This document shows, piece by piece, positions 26,972 through 36,598 of a stretch of 64,000 nucleotides of DNA. How positions within the stretch are numbered: position 1 is the stretch's first letter; every line of letters starts with the position of its first letter. The stretch is from contig NZ_FOTY01000003.1 of NCBI RefSeq assembly GCF_900114715.1, positions 208,996 to 272,995 of the forward strand, written 5' to 3'. The notes under the pieces are model-generated. The model worked only from the letters and a program-made list of their open reading frames with translations, was not told the origin of the DNA and did not search any database. Both the position numbers and the translations under genes were made by a program. This stretch comes from Salibacterium qingdaonense (GTDB lineage: Bacteria > Bacillota > Bacilli > Bacillales > Marinococcaceae).

Positions 26972-28861
26972 ATGGACGTAAACACTATAAAGGATCCGGC
27001 ATTCATTCAAGACTGCAGCCGGCATGAACTGCAGGAACTGGCCGGGGATATACGAAACTTCCTTATTGAGCAGCTTTCTGTGACTGGAGGTCATCTGGGG
27101 CCGAACCTGGGGGTTGTGGAATTGACACTCACCCTTCACGCACTATATCAAAGTCCAAAAGATAAACTGGTATGGGATGTCGGTCACCAGACGTACGTTC
27201 ATAAGGTTCTTACCGGCAGAGCCCCGCAGTTTGAAACGCTTCGGAAATACCAGGGCTTATGCGGTTTCCCTAAACGAAATGAAAGCATTCACGATATCTG
27301 GGAAACCGGTCATGCTTCTACATCCCTGTCGGCGGCGATGGGTATGGCCGTGGCCAGAGACATTAAAGGAACAGATGAGCAGGTGGCAGCGATTATTGGT
27401 GATGGCGCCCTGACCGGTGGTATGGCGCTTGAGGCCTTGAATAATATCGGTCACCAGCAGACGAACATGACCATTATATTGAACGATAATGAAATGTCCA
27501 TCGCACCGAACGTTGGAGCTCTCCACAGCATTCTCGGACGCCTGCGGACGATGGGAAGGTATCAGAAAGTAAAAGATGATCTGGAATACCTCATTAAAAA
27601 AATCCCTGCTTTTGGGGGAAGGATCGCTTCAACCGCGGAGCGGCTGAAAGACAGCTTGAAATATCTTCTTGTGTCCGGCATGTTCTTTGAGGAACTTGGC
27701 TTTACATATCTGGGACCGGTGGATGGTCATGACTTTGAGGATCTGAACTCCAACATTAAGTATGCCCGGGACACGAATGGCCCTGTCATCGTTCATGTCC
27801 TGACGAAAAAAGGAAAAGGATATGGACCGGCGGAAAATGATGCTAAAGGTACCTGGCATGGACTGGGACCTTATAAAATCGAATCGGGTGAAGTGGTCAA
27901 AAAGCCCGGTCCTCCTGCTTACAGCGCTGTTTTCAGCGGTACGCTGCAGCGCATTGCCGCCGAAGACACAAGAGTGGTTGCACTCACAGCCGCCATGCCC
28001 GGGGGCACGAAGCTGGATCAGTTCGCCGAAGCATTCCCGGACCGTATGTTTGATGTCGGTATCGCTGAACAGCATGCCGTAACGATGGCAGGCGGACTTG
28101 CCACACAGGGGATGAAGCCGGTATTCGCTGTATATTCCACATTTTTGCAGCGCGGATATGATCAGCTGGTTCATGATATATGCAGACAGAACCTGAATGT
28201 ATTTTTTGGTATCGACCGGGCCGGTCTTGTCGGCGCAGACGGTGAAACACACCAGGGCGTATTTGATATCGCGTATCTGCGGAGTCTCCCGAACATGAAA
28301 ATTTTAATGCCGAAAGATGAAAACGAACTGCAGCATATGATTTATACCGCTTATCTGTACGATGACGGACCGATTGCTGTTCGTTATCCGCGCGGGAATG
28401 GTTATGGTGTGGATATGGATGAGGATCTGCAGCAGTTGGAGATCGGAAAGTGGGAAACGCTGCGTGAGGGAAAAGATGCGGTCATTCTCTCCTTTGGAAC
28501 AATGCTTCCTGCCGCTTTTGAAGCAGCAGAGCAGCTTGCTGATGATAATATCTCCGTACGGGTGGTCAACGCCTGTTCCGCTAAACCTCTGGATGAAGCC
28601 ATGCTGAACCGGCTGCACGAAGAGAATATTCCGGTACTCACCCTTGAAGAAGCGGCACTGAAAGGCAGCTTTGGAAGTGCTGTGCTTGAACATTTTCATG
28701 ACCACGGTCATCACGGGATGGTTGTAGAAAGAATGGGAGTTCCAGACTGGTACATTGAACACGGCAGTGTCCCGGAACTTTACGAAGAAATAGGGCTGAC
28801 TGCAGAAGAAGTGCAGAAAAAAGTACAGTCTCTTCTCCCTAAAAAGCAGAAAAGAGCGTGA
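26972..28861 (+). CDS. dxs: 1-deoxy-D-xylulose-5-phosphate synthase
   Basis: A 629-residue thiamine-diphosphate enzyme. The cofactor motif is [16 protein letters not shown] around residue 148; the transketolase middle domain has [15 protein letters not shown] with the catalytic Glu, and the C-terminal domain ends near [10 protein letters not shown]. It makes DXP from pyruvate and glyceraldehyde-3-phosphate, the first step of the MEP isoprenoid pathway, feeding IspA upstream. The ATG follows GTGAGGG by eight bases; a GTG five codons earlier is less likely. Confidence 0.97.
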   Translation: MDVNTIKDPAFIQDCSRHELQELAGDIRNFLIEQLSVTGGHLGPNLGVVELTLTLHALYQSPKDKLVWDVGHQTYVHKVLTGRAPQFETLRKYQGLCGFPKRNESIHDIWETGHASTSLSAAMGMAVARDIKGTDEQVAAIIGDGALTGGMALEALNNIGHQQTNMTIILNDNEMSIAPNVGALHSILGRLRTMGRYQKVKDDLEYLIKKIPAFGGRIASTAERLKDSLKYLLVSGMFFEELGFTYLGPVDGHDFEDLNSNIKYARDTNGPVIVHVLTKKGKGYGPAENDAKGTWHGLGPYKIESGEVVKKPGPPAYSAVFSGTLQRIAAEDTRVVALTAAMPGGTKLDQFAEAFPDRMFDVGIAEQHAVTMAGGLATQGMKPVFAVYSTFLQRGYDQLVHDICRQNLNVFFGIDRAGLVGADGETHQGVFDIAYLRSLPNMKILMPKDENELQHMIYTAYLYDDGPIAVRYPRGNGYGVDMDEDLQQLEIGKWETLREGKDAVILSFGTMLPAAFEAAEQLADDNISVRVVNACSAKPLDEAMLNRLHEENIPVLTLEEAALKGSFGSAVLEHFHDHGHHGMVVERMGVPDWYIEHGSVPELYEEIGLTAEEVQKKVQSLLPKKQKRA

Positions 28862-28864
28862 CGC

Positions 28865-29677
28865 ATGAGTAAGGAAAGAATTGATATACTGCTGGTGGAA
28901 CAGGGTTTTTTTGACTCCCGCGAGCAGGCGAAGCGGGCTGTTATGGCTGGTATCGTGCTGGCTGAGGATGAACCGGTGGACAAACCGGGCACAAAAGTCA
29001 GCCGTGCCGCAGAACTTCGACTGAAAGGAAAAGAGCAGCCTTATGTGAGCCGAGGTGGTCTGAAACTGGAAAAAGCGCTGGATGTGTTTCAGATTGATAT
29101 GGAAGGAAGGGTTTTTCTGGACGTCGGAGCTTCAACAGGAGGTTTTACGGACTGTGCGCTGCAGCACGGAGCCTCTTATGTTTACGCTGTGGATTCCGGG
29201 ACCAACCAGCTTGCCTGGAAGATTCGCAATGATGAGAAGGTAAAGGTGCTGGAAAAGTATAATTTCCGGTATGCCGACCCGCTTGACTTTCAGCCGCGCC
29301 CGGACCGCGCGGCTGCTGATGTATCCTTTATTTCCTTGAAACACCTTCTTCCCCCTCTTTCTTCCATACTTGCCGAAGACAGCCGGCTGAGTCTTCTCGT
29401 TAAGCCTCAGTTTGAAGCAGGGCGGGAGCAGGTTGGAAAAAAGGGCATCGTCCGGGACCCCGCCGTTCACAAAAACGTCCTGCATGACATTACAGCATTT
29501 GCAGAAGCAAAAGGTTTTCATCCTGCATCGCTTGATTATTCGCCTGTGACAGGCGGAGACGGCAATATTGAGTATCTGCTGTATCTTGAATGGCATCCCC
29601 GTAAATTTTCACAAACTCATGCAAGCCGGGATATAACCCGTGTAGTAGAGCAGGCCCATTCCTCCCATTCTCCATGA
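28865..29677 (+). CDS. yqxC: TlyA family rRNA 2'-O-methyltransferase (YqxC)
   Basis: The 270-residue protein has an N-terminal S4 RNA-binding domain (ERIDILLVEQGFFDSREQAK) and a Rossmann methyltransferase domain with FLDVGASTGGFTDC around residue 83 and ADVSFISLKH. TlyA proteins methylate ribose in 16S and/or 23S rRNA; some have been called haemolysins. It follows dxs by three bases and precedes argR, as in B. subtilis. Confidence 0.92.
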   Translation: MSKERIDILLVEQGFFDSREQAKRAVMAGIVLAEDEPVDKPGTKVSRAAELRLKGKEQPYVSRGGLKLEKALDVFQIDMEGRVFLDVGASTGGFTDCALQHGASYVYAVDSGTNQLAWKIRNDEKVKVLEKYNFRYADPLDFQPRPDRAAADVSFISLKHLLPPLSSILAEDSRLSLLVKPQFEAGREQVGKKGIVRDPAVHKNVLHDITAFAEAKGFHPASLDYSPVTGGDGNIEYLLYLEWHPRKFSQTHASRDITRVVEQAHSSHSP

Positions 29678-29723
29678 GTTTGCGTTCCTGTCCATTTTCC
29701 TGTGCTAATTTTTAATCATGTTA

Positions 29724-29752
29724 TTGTATAAATATAAAAAATTGGTTATGAT
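29724..29752 (+). promoter_or_regulatory. Sigma-A promoter of argR
   Basis: TTGTAT and TATGAT are 17 bases apart, 40 bases upstream of the argR start. The AT-rich stretch between the boxes (TGTATAAATATAAAA) loosely resembles an ARG box, which would allow self-repression. Confidence 0.55.
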
Positions 29753-29791
29753 AAACCTGCATATTAAAAATGGACAGGCGGGGATTTTATA

Positions 29792-30241
29792 ATGAATAAA
29801 GGACAACGACATATTAAAATCAGGGAATTCATTTCCGAATACGATATTGAAACACAGGATGAACTGGTCGACCGGCTGAAAAGAGGAGGTTATAACGTTA
29901 CGCAGGCAACTATCTCACGAGATATCAAGGAACTGCACCTTGTGAAAGTTCCGACTGCCGACGGACGGTATAAGTACAGTCTGCCGGCGGACCAGCGTTT
30001 CAATCCGCTTCAGAAGCTGAAAAGAGCCATGATCGACAGCTTTATCGGCATCGATCAAACCGAAAACCTGATTGTCATGAAAACTCTTCCCGGCAATGCC
30101 AATGCCGTAGCTGCTCTGATAGACAACCTGGACTGGGAGGAAATCATGGGAACTATTTGCGGAGATGACACGATCTTGATTATCTGCAGGGAAAAAGATC
30201 AGACGAGCGAAATGATCGATCGGTTTTTGGATATGCTTTAA
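29792..30241 (+). CDS. argR: Arginine repressor ArgR/AhrC
   Basis: The 149-residue protein has the N-terminal winged helix with [18 protein letters not shown] (residues 37-54) and a C-terminal oligomerisation domain with [15 protein letters not shown] and [13 protein letters not shown], which binds arginine. It controls arginine synthesis and catabolism. Placement before recN is conserved in Bacillales. Confidence 0.96.
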   Translation: MNKGQRHIKIREFISEYDIETQDELVDRLKRGGYNVTQATISRDIKELHLVKVPTADGRYKYSLPADQRFNPLQKLKRAMIDSFIGIDQTENLIVMKTLPGNANAVAALIDNLDWEEIMGTICGDDTILIICREKDQTSEMIDRFLDML

Positions 30242-30265
30242 TTTCATTTGGATCGAGGTGCTGTC

Positions 30266-31987
30266 ATGCTCGAAGAGGTTACGATAAAAAATTTCGCCAT
30301 CATTGAAGAACTAACCGTTCGATTTACGGACGGGCTGACGGTCCTTACCGGAGAAACAGGTGCTGGTAAATCCATTATTATTGATGCCATCGGTCTGTTG
30401 ATCGGCGGACGGGGATCTGTGGATTATGTGCGCCACGGAGAGGACAGGGCCGAAATTGAAGGACTGTTTCATGTTGATTCTTCACACCCTGCGCGGGACG
30501 TGCTGGAACAAACCGGAATTGAAATGGAAGAAGACATGCTCATTTTGCGCAGAGATATCACAAGTAAAGGCAAAAGCATCTGCAGAATAAATGGAAAACT
30601 GGTAACGCTGGCTGTTCTCAGGCAGGTCGGGCAGTCTTTGGTGGACATTCACGGACAGCACGAACACCAGGATCTGATGCAGCCGGAAAAACACCTTTTT
30701 GTTCTGGACCGTTATGCCGGAAAAAAGGTCAGGGATACATACAGGGATTATCTCCAAAGGTATCGCAGATTTACAAAGCTGAAAAACGACTGGAAAAAAT
30801 GGCAGGAAAATGATCAGGAAACGGCCAACCGGCTGGATTTTATCCGGTACCAACTTGATGAAATCGAAAAAGCGGAACTGGTTCCCGGTGAAGATGATGA
30901 ACTTGAAAAAGAAAAGTACATGCTTTCCAACGGAGAAAAACTCTATACCCAGCTTGGTCACGCCTATGAAAGTCTTTACGGGGACGGCAGAGGTATGGAC
31001 TGGGCAGGACTTGCTGTCACCCACGCGGAAGAAGCAGCATCGATTGATGATGACATGCAGCCGATTCTTGAGTCATTACAGACAACATATTATACGCTGG
31101 AAGAAGCTACGTTTTCTCTCCGGGAAAAGATGGATGCCATTTCCTTTGACCCCGAACGGCTGAATGAAATTGAAGCCAGACTTGAGGAGCTGAAAAAGCT
31201 CAAGCGTAAATACGGAGACAGTGTCACCGACATTCTTGCCTTTGCTTCAAGACTCGAAGAAGAAATCGAGTCGTTGTCCAATAAAGAAGAAAAGCTCGAA
31301 GAAATGGAAAAAGAACTGCATGAAACCGCGCTTGATCTGCAGGCTGAAGCTGATACACTCACGGATTTGAGAAAGCAGGCAGGAGAAAAGCTGGCAGAAG
31401 ACGTGAAACAGCAGCTTCAGGATCTGTTTATGGAAAATGCGGATATGCAGGTGCGCGTGACACCGGCTTCCAGCGGTTCATCTTATGAATGGGAGCAGAG
31501 TGTTTCTGTTTTTAATGAAAATGGACAGGATAACGTGGAATTCTTGATGGCAGCTAATGCCGGGGAGCCGTTGAAACCACTGTCTAAAACAGCTTCGGGC
31601 GGGGAATTGTCCAGAATTATGCTCGCTTTAAAAACCATGCTTTCGGGATATCAAAATGTAATGAGCATCATTTTTGATGAAGTGGATACGGGTGTGAGCG
31701 GCCGCGTCGCCCAAGCGATTGCTGAAAAAATATACAACGTATCAACTGGTGCGCAGGTATTGTGTATCTCCCATCTCCCTCAGGTCGCCGCTATGGCGGA
31801 TACGAATTTGTATATCGAAAAGCAGGAGCAGAACGACCGTGTAACCACCAATATAAAACCGCTTGAAGACCTGCAGAAAACGGATGAAATTGCCAGGATG
31901 ATTTCGGGCGTGGAAGTGACCGAATTGACAAGAGATAACGCCAATGAACTGTTATCGATGGCGGAAAAAATCAAAACCAATTCATGA
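30266..31987 (+). CDS. recN: DNA repair protein RecN
   Basis: The 573-residue SMC-like ATPase has Walker A GETGAGKSIIIDAIG near residue 30, a central coiled coil (about 160-400), the ABC signature SGGELSRIMLALK and Walker B SIIFDEVDTGVSG. It acts early in double-strand break repair. The start at 30266 lies five bases after GAGGTG; a TTG six codons upstream is an alternative. It starts 24 bases after argR, so the two may share a transcript. Confidence 0.95.
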   Translation: MLEEVTIKNFAIIEELTVRFTDGLTVLTGETGAGKSIIIDAIGLLIGGRGSVDYVRHGEDRAEIEGLFHVDSSHPARDVLEQTGIEMEEDMLILRRDITSKGKSICRINGKLVTLAVLRQVGQSLVDIHGQHEHQDLMQPEKHLFVLDRYAGKKVRDTYRDYLQRYRRFTKLKNDWKKWQENDQETANRLDFIRYQLDEIEKAELVPGEDDELEKEKYMLSNGEKLYTQLGHAYESLYGDGRGMDWAGLAVTHAEEAASIDDDMQPILESLQTTYYTLEEATFSLREKMDAISFDPERLNEIEARLEELKKLKRKYGDSVTDILAFASRLEEEIESLSNKEEKLEEMEKELHETALDLQAEADTLTDLRKQAGEKLAEDVKQQLQDLFMENADMQVRVTPASSGSSYEWEQSVSVFNENGQDNVEFLMAANAGEPLKPLSKTASGGELSRIMLALKTMLSGYQNVMSIIFDEVDTGVSGRVAQAIAEKIYNVSTGAQVLCISHLPQVAAMADTNLYIEKQEQNDRVTTNIKPLEDLQKTDEIARMISGVEVTELTRDNANELLSMAEKIKTNS

Positions 31988-32016
31988 AAAGCCCACCTTT
32001 TCTGGTCGGCTTTTTT
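31987..32016 (+). terminator. Terminator of recN
   Basis: AAAAGCCCACC and GGTCGGCTTTT form an 11-bp stem with one mismatch and end in six T residues, starting at the recN stop codon. Confidence 0.78.
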
Positions 32017-32102
32017 GTTTATCCTCCTTATAAATCATGTTCAAAGAGGCAACATTAGAACTACGGCAGAACAACAAAAGCGGGGATGAGGAGGATAACG
32101 AT

Positions 32103-33317
32103 ATGGATTGGGGGAGAAGAGCGGCAGGACTTTTTTTATTGGCTCTGTTTGCAGCGCTGCTCATGAATGATTCGGTGCAGTCTTATTTAAAAATACCAAA
32201 TCATGTAACAACATTTGAAAAAGCCGCCGACTATATAGAAAGTACAGGAAAGACAAATGACGTGGAGTGGAATGTTACAGATATAACTCCATCATCAGCA
32301 GCCGTAAAGGCAGGTGAACTACCCGCAAAACGGACGGAGATAAGTAAAATTCCCGAGCTTCGGGTAATTCCCGGCGGCCATTCCATCGGGCTCAAGCTGC
32401 AGTCCAAGGGAGTTATGATTATCGGTTTTCATAATATTTCGTCTAATGAAAGACGTTATTCACCAGCAGAAGAAGCCGGATTAAAAGCCGGCGATCAAAT
32501 TATTGAAATGAATGGAGAAAAAGTCCGGAACCTCGAAGATGTTGTCAGAATGGTGGAAAATAAAGACGAAAACAAAATAAAGGTGAAAGTCAAACGGGAA
32601 GAAGAAACCCTTGAAAGAAAAATTCCCCTCCATGAAGGAAAGAATGGAAAGGTAATGGGAGCCTATATCCGCAACGCCGCTTCAGGAATCGGCACGTTAA
32701 GTTTTTATGAACCAGAGGATGGTAAATTCGGTGCTTTGGGACATGTCATAGCTGATGCTGACACTAATAAACCGATTTCAGTTGATGACGGTGCTATTAT
32801 GAAATCAAACGTAACTTCAATTGAACGTGGCAGTGACGGGAATCCAGGTGAAAAACAGGCATCACTATCAGGAGAGAAGGAACCGCTTGGAAGCGTGACG
32901 AAAAATACGTCTTTTGGCGTGTTCGGGACATTAACGCCGGATAAAATCGATCATCGTGAACCAATGCCGGTAGCGTTTGCCGATGAGGTGAAAACAGGAC
33001 CGGCACAGATATTAACCGTGTTGGAAGGGGACAAAGTTGAGGCTTTTGATATCGAAATTGTGCAGTCCATGCCGCAGATGAAAGCTGCCTCAAAGGGCAT
33101 GGTTATCAAAGTCAAGGACGAGGAACTGATGGAAAAAACAGGAGGGATTATTCAGGGAATGAGCGGCAGCCCTATCATTCAGGAAGGAAAAATCGCCGGG
33201 GCAGTCACTCATGTCTTTGTAAATGACTCCTCTTCCGGTTACGCTTGTCACATTGAATGGATGCTCGAAGAAGCAGGAATAGATACATTTCAAGAGCAGC
33301 GGAATAATGCTGCATGA
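32103..33317 (+). CDS. spoIVB: SpoIVB serine peptidase
   Basis: The 404-residue protein starts after GAGGAGGAT; an upstream frame extension to 32037 is not supported. A membrane helix at residues 7-22 is followed by a PDZ domain (EEAGLKAGDQIIEMNGEK, about residue 130) and an S55 peptidase domain with GALGHVIADAD and the serine in GMSGSPIIQ. Made in the forespore, SpoIVB cleaves SpoIVFA to trigger pro-sigma-K processing. It lies directly before spo0A as in all Bacillus. Confidence 0.95.
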   Translation: MDWGRRAAGLFLLALFAALLMNDSVQSYLKIPNHVTTFEKAADYIESTGKTNDVEWNVTDITPSSAAVKAGELPAKRTEISKIPELRVIPGGHSIGLKLQSKGVMIIGFHNISSNERRYSPAEEAGLKAGDQIIEMNGEKVRNLEDVVRMVENKDENKIKVKVKREEETLERKIPLHEGKNGKVMGAYIRNAASGIGTLSFYEPEDGKFGALGHVIADADTNKPISVDDGAIMKSNVTSIERGSDGNPGEKQASLSGEKEPLGSVTKNTSFGVFGTLTPDKIDHREPMPVAFADEVKTGPAQILTVLEGDKVEAFDIEIVQSMPQMKAASKGMVIKVKDEELMEKTGGIIQGMSGSPIIQEGKIAGAVTHVFVNDSSSGYACHIEWMLEEAGIDTFQEQRNNAA

Positions 33318-33390
33318 TAAAAGGAGGCGGGCAGATAAGTCCGTCTTTTTTTGTGTATATGTTCATCCGTCGAATGCCAATTTTTAAATG

Positions 33391-33464
33391 TTGAAAAGTG
33401 TGGTATTCTAAATATATAAAGATTATTCGACAAAAATACATTTTAAAATGTGTCAAACGTCGAA
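33391..33464 (+). promoter_or_regulatory. spo0A promoter region with Spo0A boxes
   Basis: A vegetative promoter reads TTGAAA (33391-33396) and TATATA (33413-33418), 16 bases apart. Just downstream, TTCGACAAA (33426-33434) is the exact complement of the Spo0A box TTTGTCGAA, TGTGTCAAA (33449-33457) matches it at eight of nine, and a weaker AACGTCGAA follows at 33456-33464. This layout allows Spo0A-P to block the vegetative promoter and act on a downstream one, as in B. subtilis. I found no clear sigma-H promoter. The rest of the 297-base gap is AT-rich and holds one small frame, listed separately. Confidence 0.65.
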
Positions 33465-33500
33465 TGAAGTCGCAAATTTAAGAAAAGTGGAGAAAACACC

Positions 33501-33566
33501 ATGTTATCAATTTTTTTAAAGAAATTTGAAAAAATTGAAGGGTTATCGGTATTGTTGTTGAATTAG
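33501..33566 (+). CDS. Possible 21-residue leader peptide upstream of spo0A
   Basis: An ATG eight bases after GTGGAG opens MLSIFLKKFEKIEGLSVLLLN, a short amphipathic peptide with a hydrophobic end, stopping 48 bases before spo0A. It lies in the spo0A leader downstream of the Spo0A boxes. It could be a leader peptide, a small membrane peptide, or chance; no family is recognised. Confidence 0.3.
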   Translation: MLSIFLKKFEKIEGLSVLLLN

Positions 33567-33614
33567 ATTACTGAGAGCGAAACCTTGTAACTAAAAATGA
33601 GGAGGTACATGCTA

Positions 33615-34406
33615 TTGAGTAGTAACATTAAAGTATGTGTGGCTGACGATAACAGAGAACTGGTCGGCCTGCTGAATGAGTACATCGGCGCTCAAACAGA
33701 CATGGAAGTGACAGGATACGCGTACAATGGCCAGGAGTGTCTGAAAATCGTAGAGGACTCCAGTCCGGATGTGCTCGTACTCGATATTATTATGCCCCAT
33801 CTCGACGGTCTTGCTGTTCTTGAGAAGTTGTATACGGCTTCGGCTCCTATGCCTAAAATTATTATGCTGACCGCCTTTGGTCAGGAAGAAGTAACAAAAA
33901 AGGCGGTAAACCTTGGCGCGTCTTATTACGTGCTTAAACCTTTTGATATGGAGACACTGATCTCCAACATCAGGGAAGTGAGCCGGGAGCAGATGTCTTC
34001 TTTTGTACCGAACAGCAGTGTTATCAGGGAAACACAGGATAAACCGGCCACGCTCAATTTAAGTCAGAGCATCACGAACATTATTCATGAGATTGGTGTT
34101 CCTGCCCATATTAAAGGGTACATGTATCTGCGCGAAGCAATTACAATGGTGTATAATGACATTGATCTGCTCGGTTCGATTACGAAAGTGCTGTATCCGG
34201 ATATTGCTAAAAAATACGACACCACCTCAAGCAGAGTGGAGCGCGCGATCCGCCACGCGATTGAGGTAGCGTGGAGCCGTGGCAATGTGGACTCCATTTC
34301 ACGAATGTTCGGTTATACCGTCAACGTCTCCAAAGCCAAGCCCACCAACAGCGAATTTATAGCGATGGTCGCTGACAAATTACGGCTGGAACATATGGTT
34401 AGTTGA
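33615..34406 (+). CDS. spo0A: Spo0A, master regulator of sporulation (TTG start)
   Basis: The 263-residue response regulator has the receiver domain (CVADDNREL, phospho-acceptor Asp57 in [17 protein letters not shown]) and the C-terminal DNA-binding domain with [20 protein letters not shown]. The TTG at 33615 is nine bases after GGAGG and gives the conserved N-terminus; the ATG at 33609 is only three bases from the Shine-Dalgarno. Phosphorylated through the phosphorelay, it turns on sporulation genes, including those leading to the spoIIIA and spoIIM genes here. Confidence 0.97.
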   Translation: MSSNIKVCVADDNRELVGLLNEYIGAQTDMEVTGYAYNGQECLKIVEDSSPDVLVLDIIMPHLDGLAVLEKLYTASAPMPKIIMLTAFGQEEVTKKAVNLGASYYVLKPFDMETLISNIREVSREQMSSFVPNSSVIRETQDKPATLNLSQSITNIIHEIGVPAHIKGYMYLREAITMVYNDIDLLGSITKVLYPDIAKKYDTTSSRVERAIRHAIEVAWSRGNVDSISRMFGYTVNVSKAKPTNSEFIAMVADKLRLEHMVS

Positions 34407-34429
34407 ACGGTGCTTCAATTATACATGGT

Positions 34430-34480
34430 AAAACCCCTTCTATTTACTGAGTACTCAGTAAATAGAAGGGGTTTTTTGGT
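34430..34480. terminator. Strong bidirectional terminator after spo0A
   Basis: A 23-bp perfect inverted repeat (34430-34452 with 34453-34475), centred on GAGTACTC, begins with AAAACCCC and ends GGGGTTTTTT, so T runs occur on both strands. It lies between convergent spo0A and the small gene at 34544. Confidence 0.92.
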
Positions 34481-34543
34481 TTATCAAATTTGTTGTGGCA
34501 TAGCCCGGCATTCTGGCAAGGAAAAGAAGTTATTCATTTTATC

Positions 34544-34708
34544 TTAATCCTGGATATAGGACTGAAATAAAGCAGCCAGCCTGTCATTAATCGGCCTCAT
34601 CTGTTCAATCCGCTCTTTTTCCGGATTATATTGAATCGTGTAGTGCTCTCCATTATAAGAACTGACATACATGTCAAAACCGTGCCTTGATTCCATGTAC
34701 TGAAACAA
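34544..34708 (-). CDS. Unknown 54-residue protein convergent with spo0A
   Basis: On the minus strand a TTG seven bases after GGAGG opens a 54-codon frame. The protein starts MFQYMESRHGFDMYVSSY, contains HYTIQYNPEKERIEQM and ends ALFQSYIQD. It is soluble and near neutral, without signal or membrane segment; a beta-hairpin followed by a helix is likely. The ribosome binding site, the sensible composition and the shared terminator with spo0A argue for a real gene. I recognise no family. Confidence 0.6.
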   Translation of the reverse strand: MFQYMESRHGFDMYVSSYNGEHYTIQYNPEKERIEQMRPINDRLAALFQSYIQD

Positions 34709-34817
34709 ATTTTCCCCTCCTTCTCGTGTCCGTTGTGTCTAACGTGGCATCTTTCTCCCACTTTTATGCATGTTCGGTCCTGCTTTATGTCCATACTAGA
34801 AGAAGGAGGCGGATAAG

Positions 34818-35921
34818 GTGGAGAAATGGAAAGGAAGAGCGAAGTATCATGAGCGGACCAAAAAGCTTGTAAAGACGATTACACCGGGAGATATTGCTGT
34901 TCTTTCCCATGAAGATATTGATGCCGCGGCGGCGGACAGTTTAATACGTGCAGGTGCCGGTGCAGTGCTGAACATGAAAGTATCCATGAGCGGCAGTATT
35001 CCGCAGGACGGTGTGCAGCGTCTCCTCGACAGTAATATCGCCGTTTTTGATATACAAACAAAACGAGTCGGGCCTTGTATTCATGAGAGAGAGATTGAAA
35101 TTATCGAAAACAGACTGTTTCTCCCTTACAGCGGGAGGTTTCTGGAAATGGCGGTTCTCACGCGTTATACAGAAAAACGGTTGGCAGACCTTCAAAAACA
35201 GGCGGAAGCAAAACGGGAACAATTACTGGAATCTTTCATCAAGAACAGCCTCACCCATGCCCGGCAGGAACTGACTTCATTCCTGGAGCAGTGGCATCAA
35301 TGGGAAACCGGCAGTTCCCTTTCCGGCAGAGACGTCTGTATTGTAATCCGGGGAGCGGATTATATGAAAGACCTCGAATATGCCAAAAAACATATCCTTC
35401 CAACAGATTTATGCCCGATTGCGGTGGACGGGGCGGCTGATGGTATGAGGGAAATCGGGCTGTGCCCCGATTATATAATTGGTGACATGGATTCTGTAAG
35501 TCCGGAGTCACTGCATTGCGGTGCGCGTCTTTTTGTGCATCAAGGGCCTTGTGGAAAAGCCCCGGGGTTTAGTCAGATAAATCATTGTAATCTGGATGCG
35601 GAAACAATACAGTTCATTGGACTAAGCGAAGATGCTGCTGCTGCATTTGCCTTAAAAGAAGGGGCATCGAGAATTTATATGGTGGGTGGCCACCGTGATA
35701 TGGAAGAGTACTTTTGTAAAGGAAGAAAAGGTATGGGATCTTCGTTATTAATGCGGATGCTTGCAGGGAGCCGGTTCATTGATCTAAAAGGGGTCCACCA
35801 TGCGCAGAAGAGGTATGATAAATGGTGGAAAAAGAAAGAAAAATTCAGGAGCCGGTATCCTTTTCATTTGAAAGAAAAAACAGCGCTCCGCCGACTGGAA
35901 GGAGGACGTTCAAAAACATGA
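34818..35921 (+). CDS. SteA-like protein (thiamin-pyrophosphokinase-like domain)
   Basis: The 367-residue protein starts at a GTG after AAGGAGGCG. It resembles SteA proteins: an N-terminal part with KTITPGDIAVLSHEDIDAAAADSLI, a helical middle, and a domain like the thiamin pyrophosphokinase catalytic fold with CPDYIIGDMDSVSPE near residue 217 and a final KGMGSSLLMRMLAGSRFIDLKG segment (key residues GMGSSLL). In Corynebacterium SteA works with SteB in cell separation. The usual C-terminal membrane hairpin is missing: after residue 325 the tail is only basic (KRYDKWWKKKEKFRSRY). It overlaps the next gene by four bases, forming a cassette with two sugar-transfer genes. Confidence 0.82.
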   Translation: MEKWKGRAKYHERTKKLVKTITPGDIAVLSHEDIDAAAADSLIRAGAGAVLNMKVSMSGSIPQDGVQRLLDSNIAVFDIQTKRVGPCIHEREIEIIENRLFLPYSGRFLEMAVLTRYTEKRLADLQKQAEAKREQLLESFIKNSLTHARQELTSFLEQWHQWETGSSLSGRDVCIVIRGADYMKDLEYAKKHILPTDLCPIAVDGAADGMREIGLCPDYIIGDMDSVSPESLHCGARLFVHQGPCGKAPGFSQINHCNLDAETIQFIGLSEDAAAAFALKEGASRIYMVGGHRDMEEYFCKGRKGMGSSLLMRMLAGSRFIDLKGVHHAQKRYDKWWKKKEKFRSRYPFHLKEKTALRRLEGGRSKT

Positions 35922-36598
35922 ATGTCAGTGTCATCATACCTGCTTTTAACGAAGAACATCACATTCGTAAAACAATCCACGCTGTCCGGCAGGGTGGATG
36001 GGCCGGTGAAATTATCGGAGTCAACGACGGCAGCAGGGACCGAACTGGTCGGATGCTGGAACAGTCATGCGACACAGCCATTTCGTTCATAAAAAATCAC
36101 GGAAAAACCGCAGCAGCAAAAGCGGGCTGGATGGCAGCCAGTGGAGACGTGATCGTCACATTGGACGCAGATCTAAGGGAAAGTGCGGTGCACGGTATGG
36201 CACTGCTCGAACCCTTGTACCTTGGAACAGCAGATCTGGTGATTGGAACGGCTCACTCCCGGAAACAGGAAGGAATGGGCATTCTGAAAAAAAGGGTGCA
36301 ATATGTTCTGAAAGAACGGTGCGGTCTTTCTTTAAATATGCCGTTGTCTGGACAGCGGGCTTTTTTCCGGAAACATCTTGATCTGTTTCAACACCTTAAG
36401 GCCGAGCGTTTTGGGTTGGAAACAATGATGAATCTTCATGCACATGAGACAGGATTATTGATTCAGGAGGTAGAGGCTCCTTTTATTCATCAGGGAAAGG
36501 GGGCAGGACTAACCGGCTTCATCCACCGGGGCAGACAGTGGCTGGAGGTGGAACGTTGTTTGAGGAAATACGGACGATCACCCTCCACTCCTCGATAA
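35918..36598 (+). CDS. Family 2 glycosyltransferase
   Basis: The 226-residue protein is a GT-A glycosyltransferase: MNVSVIIPAFNEEHHIRKTI at the N-terminus, GVNDGSRDRT, and DADLRES as the metal-binding DxD. Family members transfer sugars to lipid carriers or polymers; there is no membrane segment. The ATG follows AAGGAGGA and overlaps the SteA-like gene by four bases. The acceptor is unknown, but the next gene, a MraY/WecA-like transferase, suggests a lipid-linked sugar product. Confidence 0.85.
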   Translation: MNVSVIIPAFNEEHHIRKTIHAVRQGGWAGEIIGVNDGSRDRTGRMLEQSCDTAISFIKNHGKTAAAKAGWMAASGDVIVTLDADLRESAVHGMALLEPLYLGTADLVIGTAHSRKQEGMGILKKRVQYVLKERCGLSLNMPLSGQRAFFRKHLDLFQHLKAERFGLETMMNLHAHETGLLIQEVEAPFIHQGKGAGLTGFIHRGRQWLEVERCLRKYGRSPSTPR

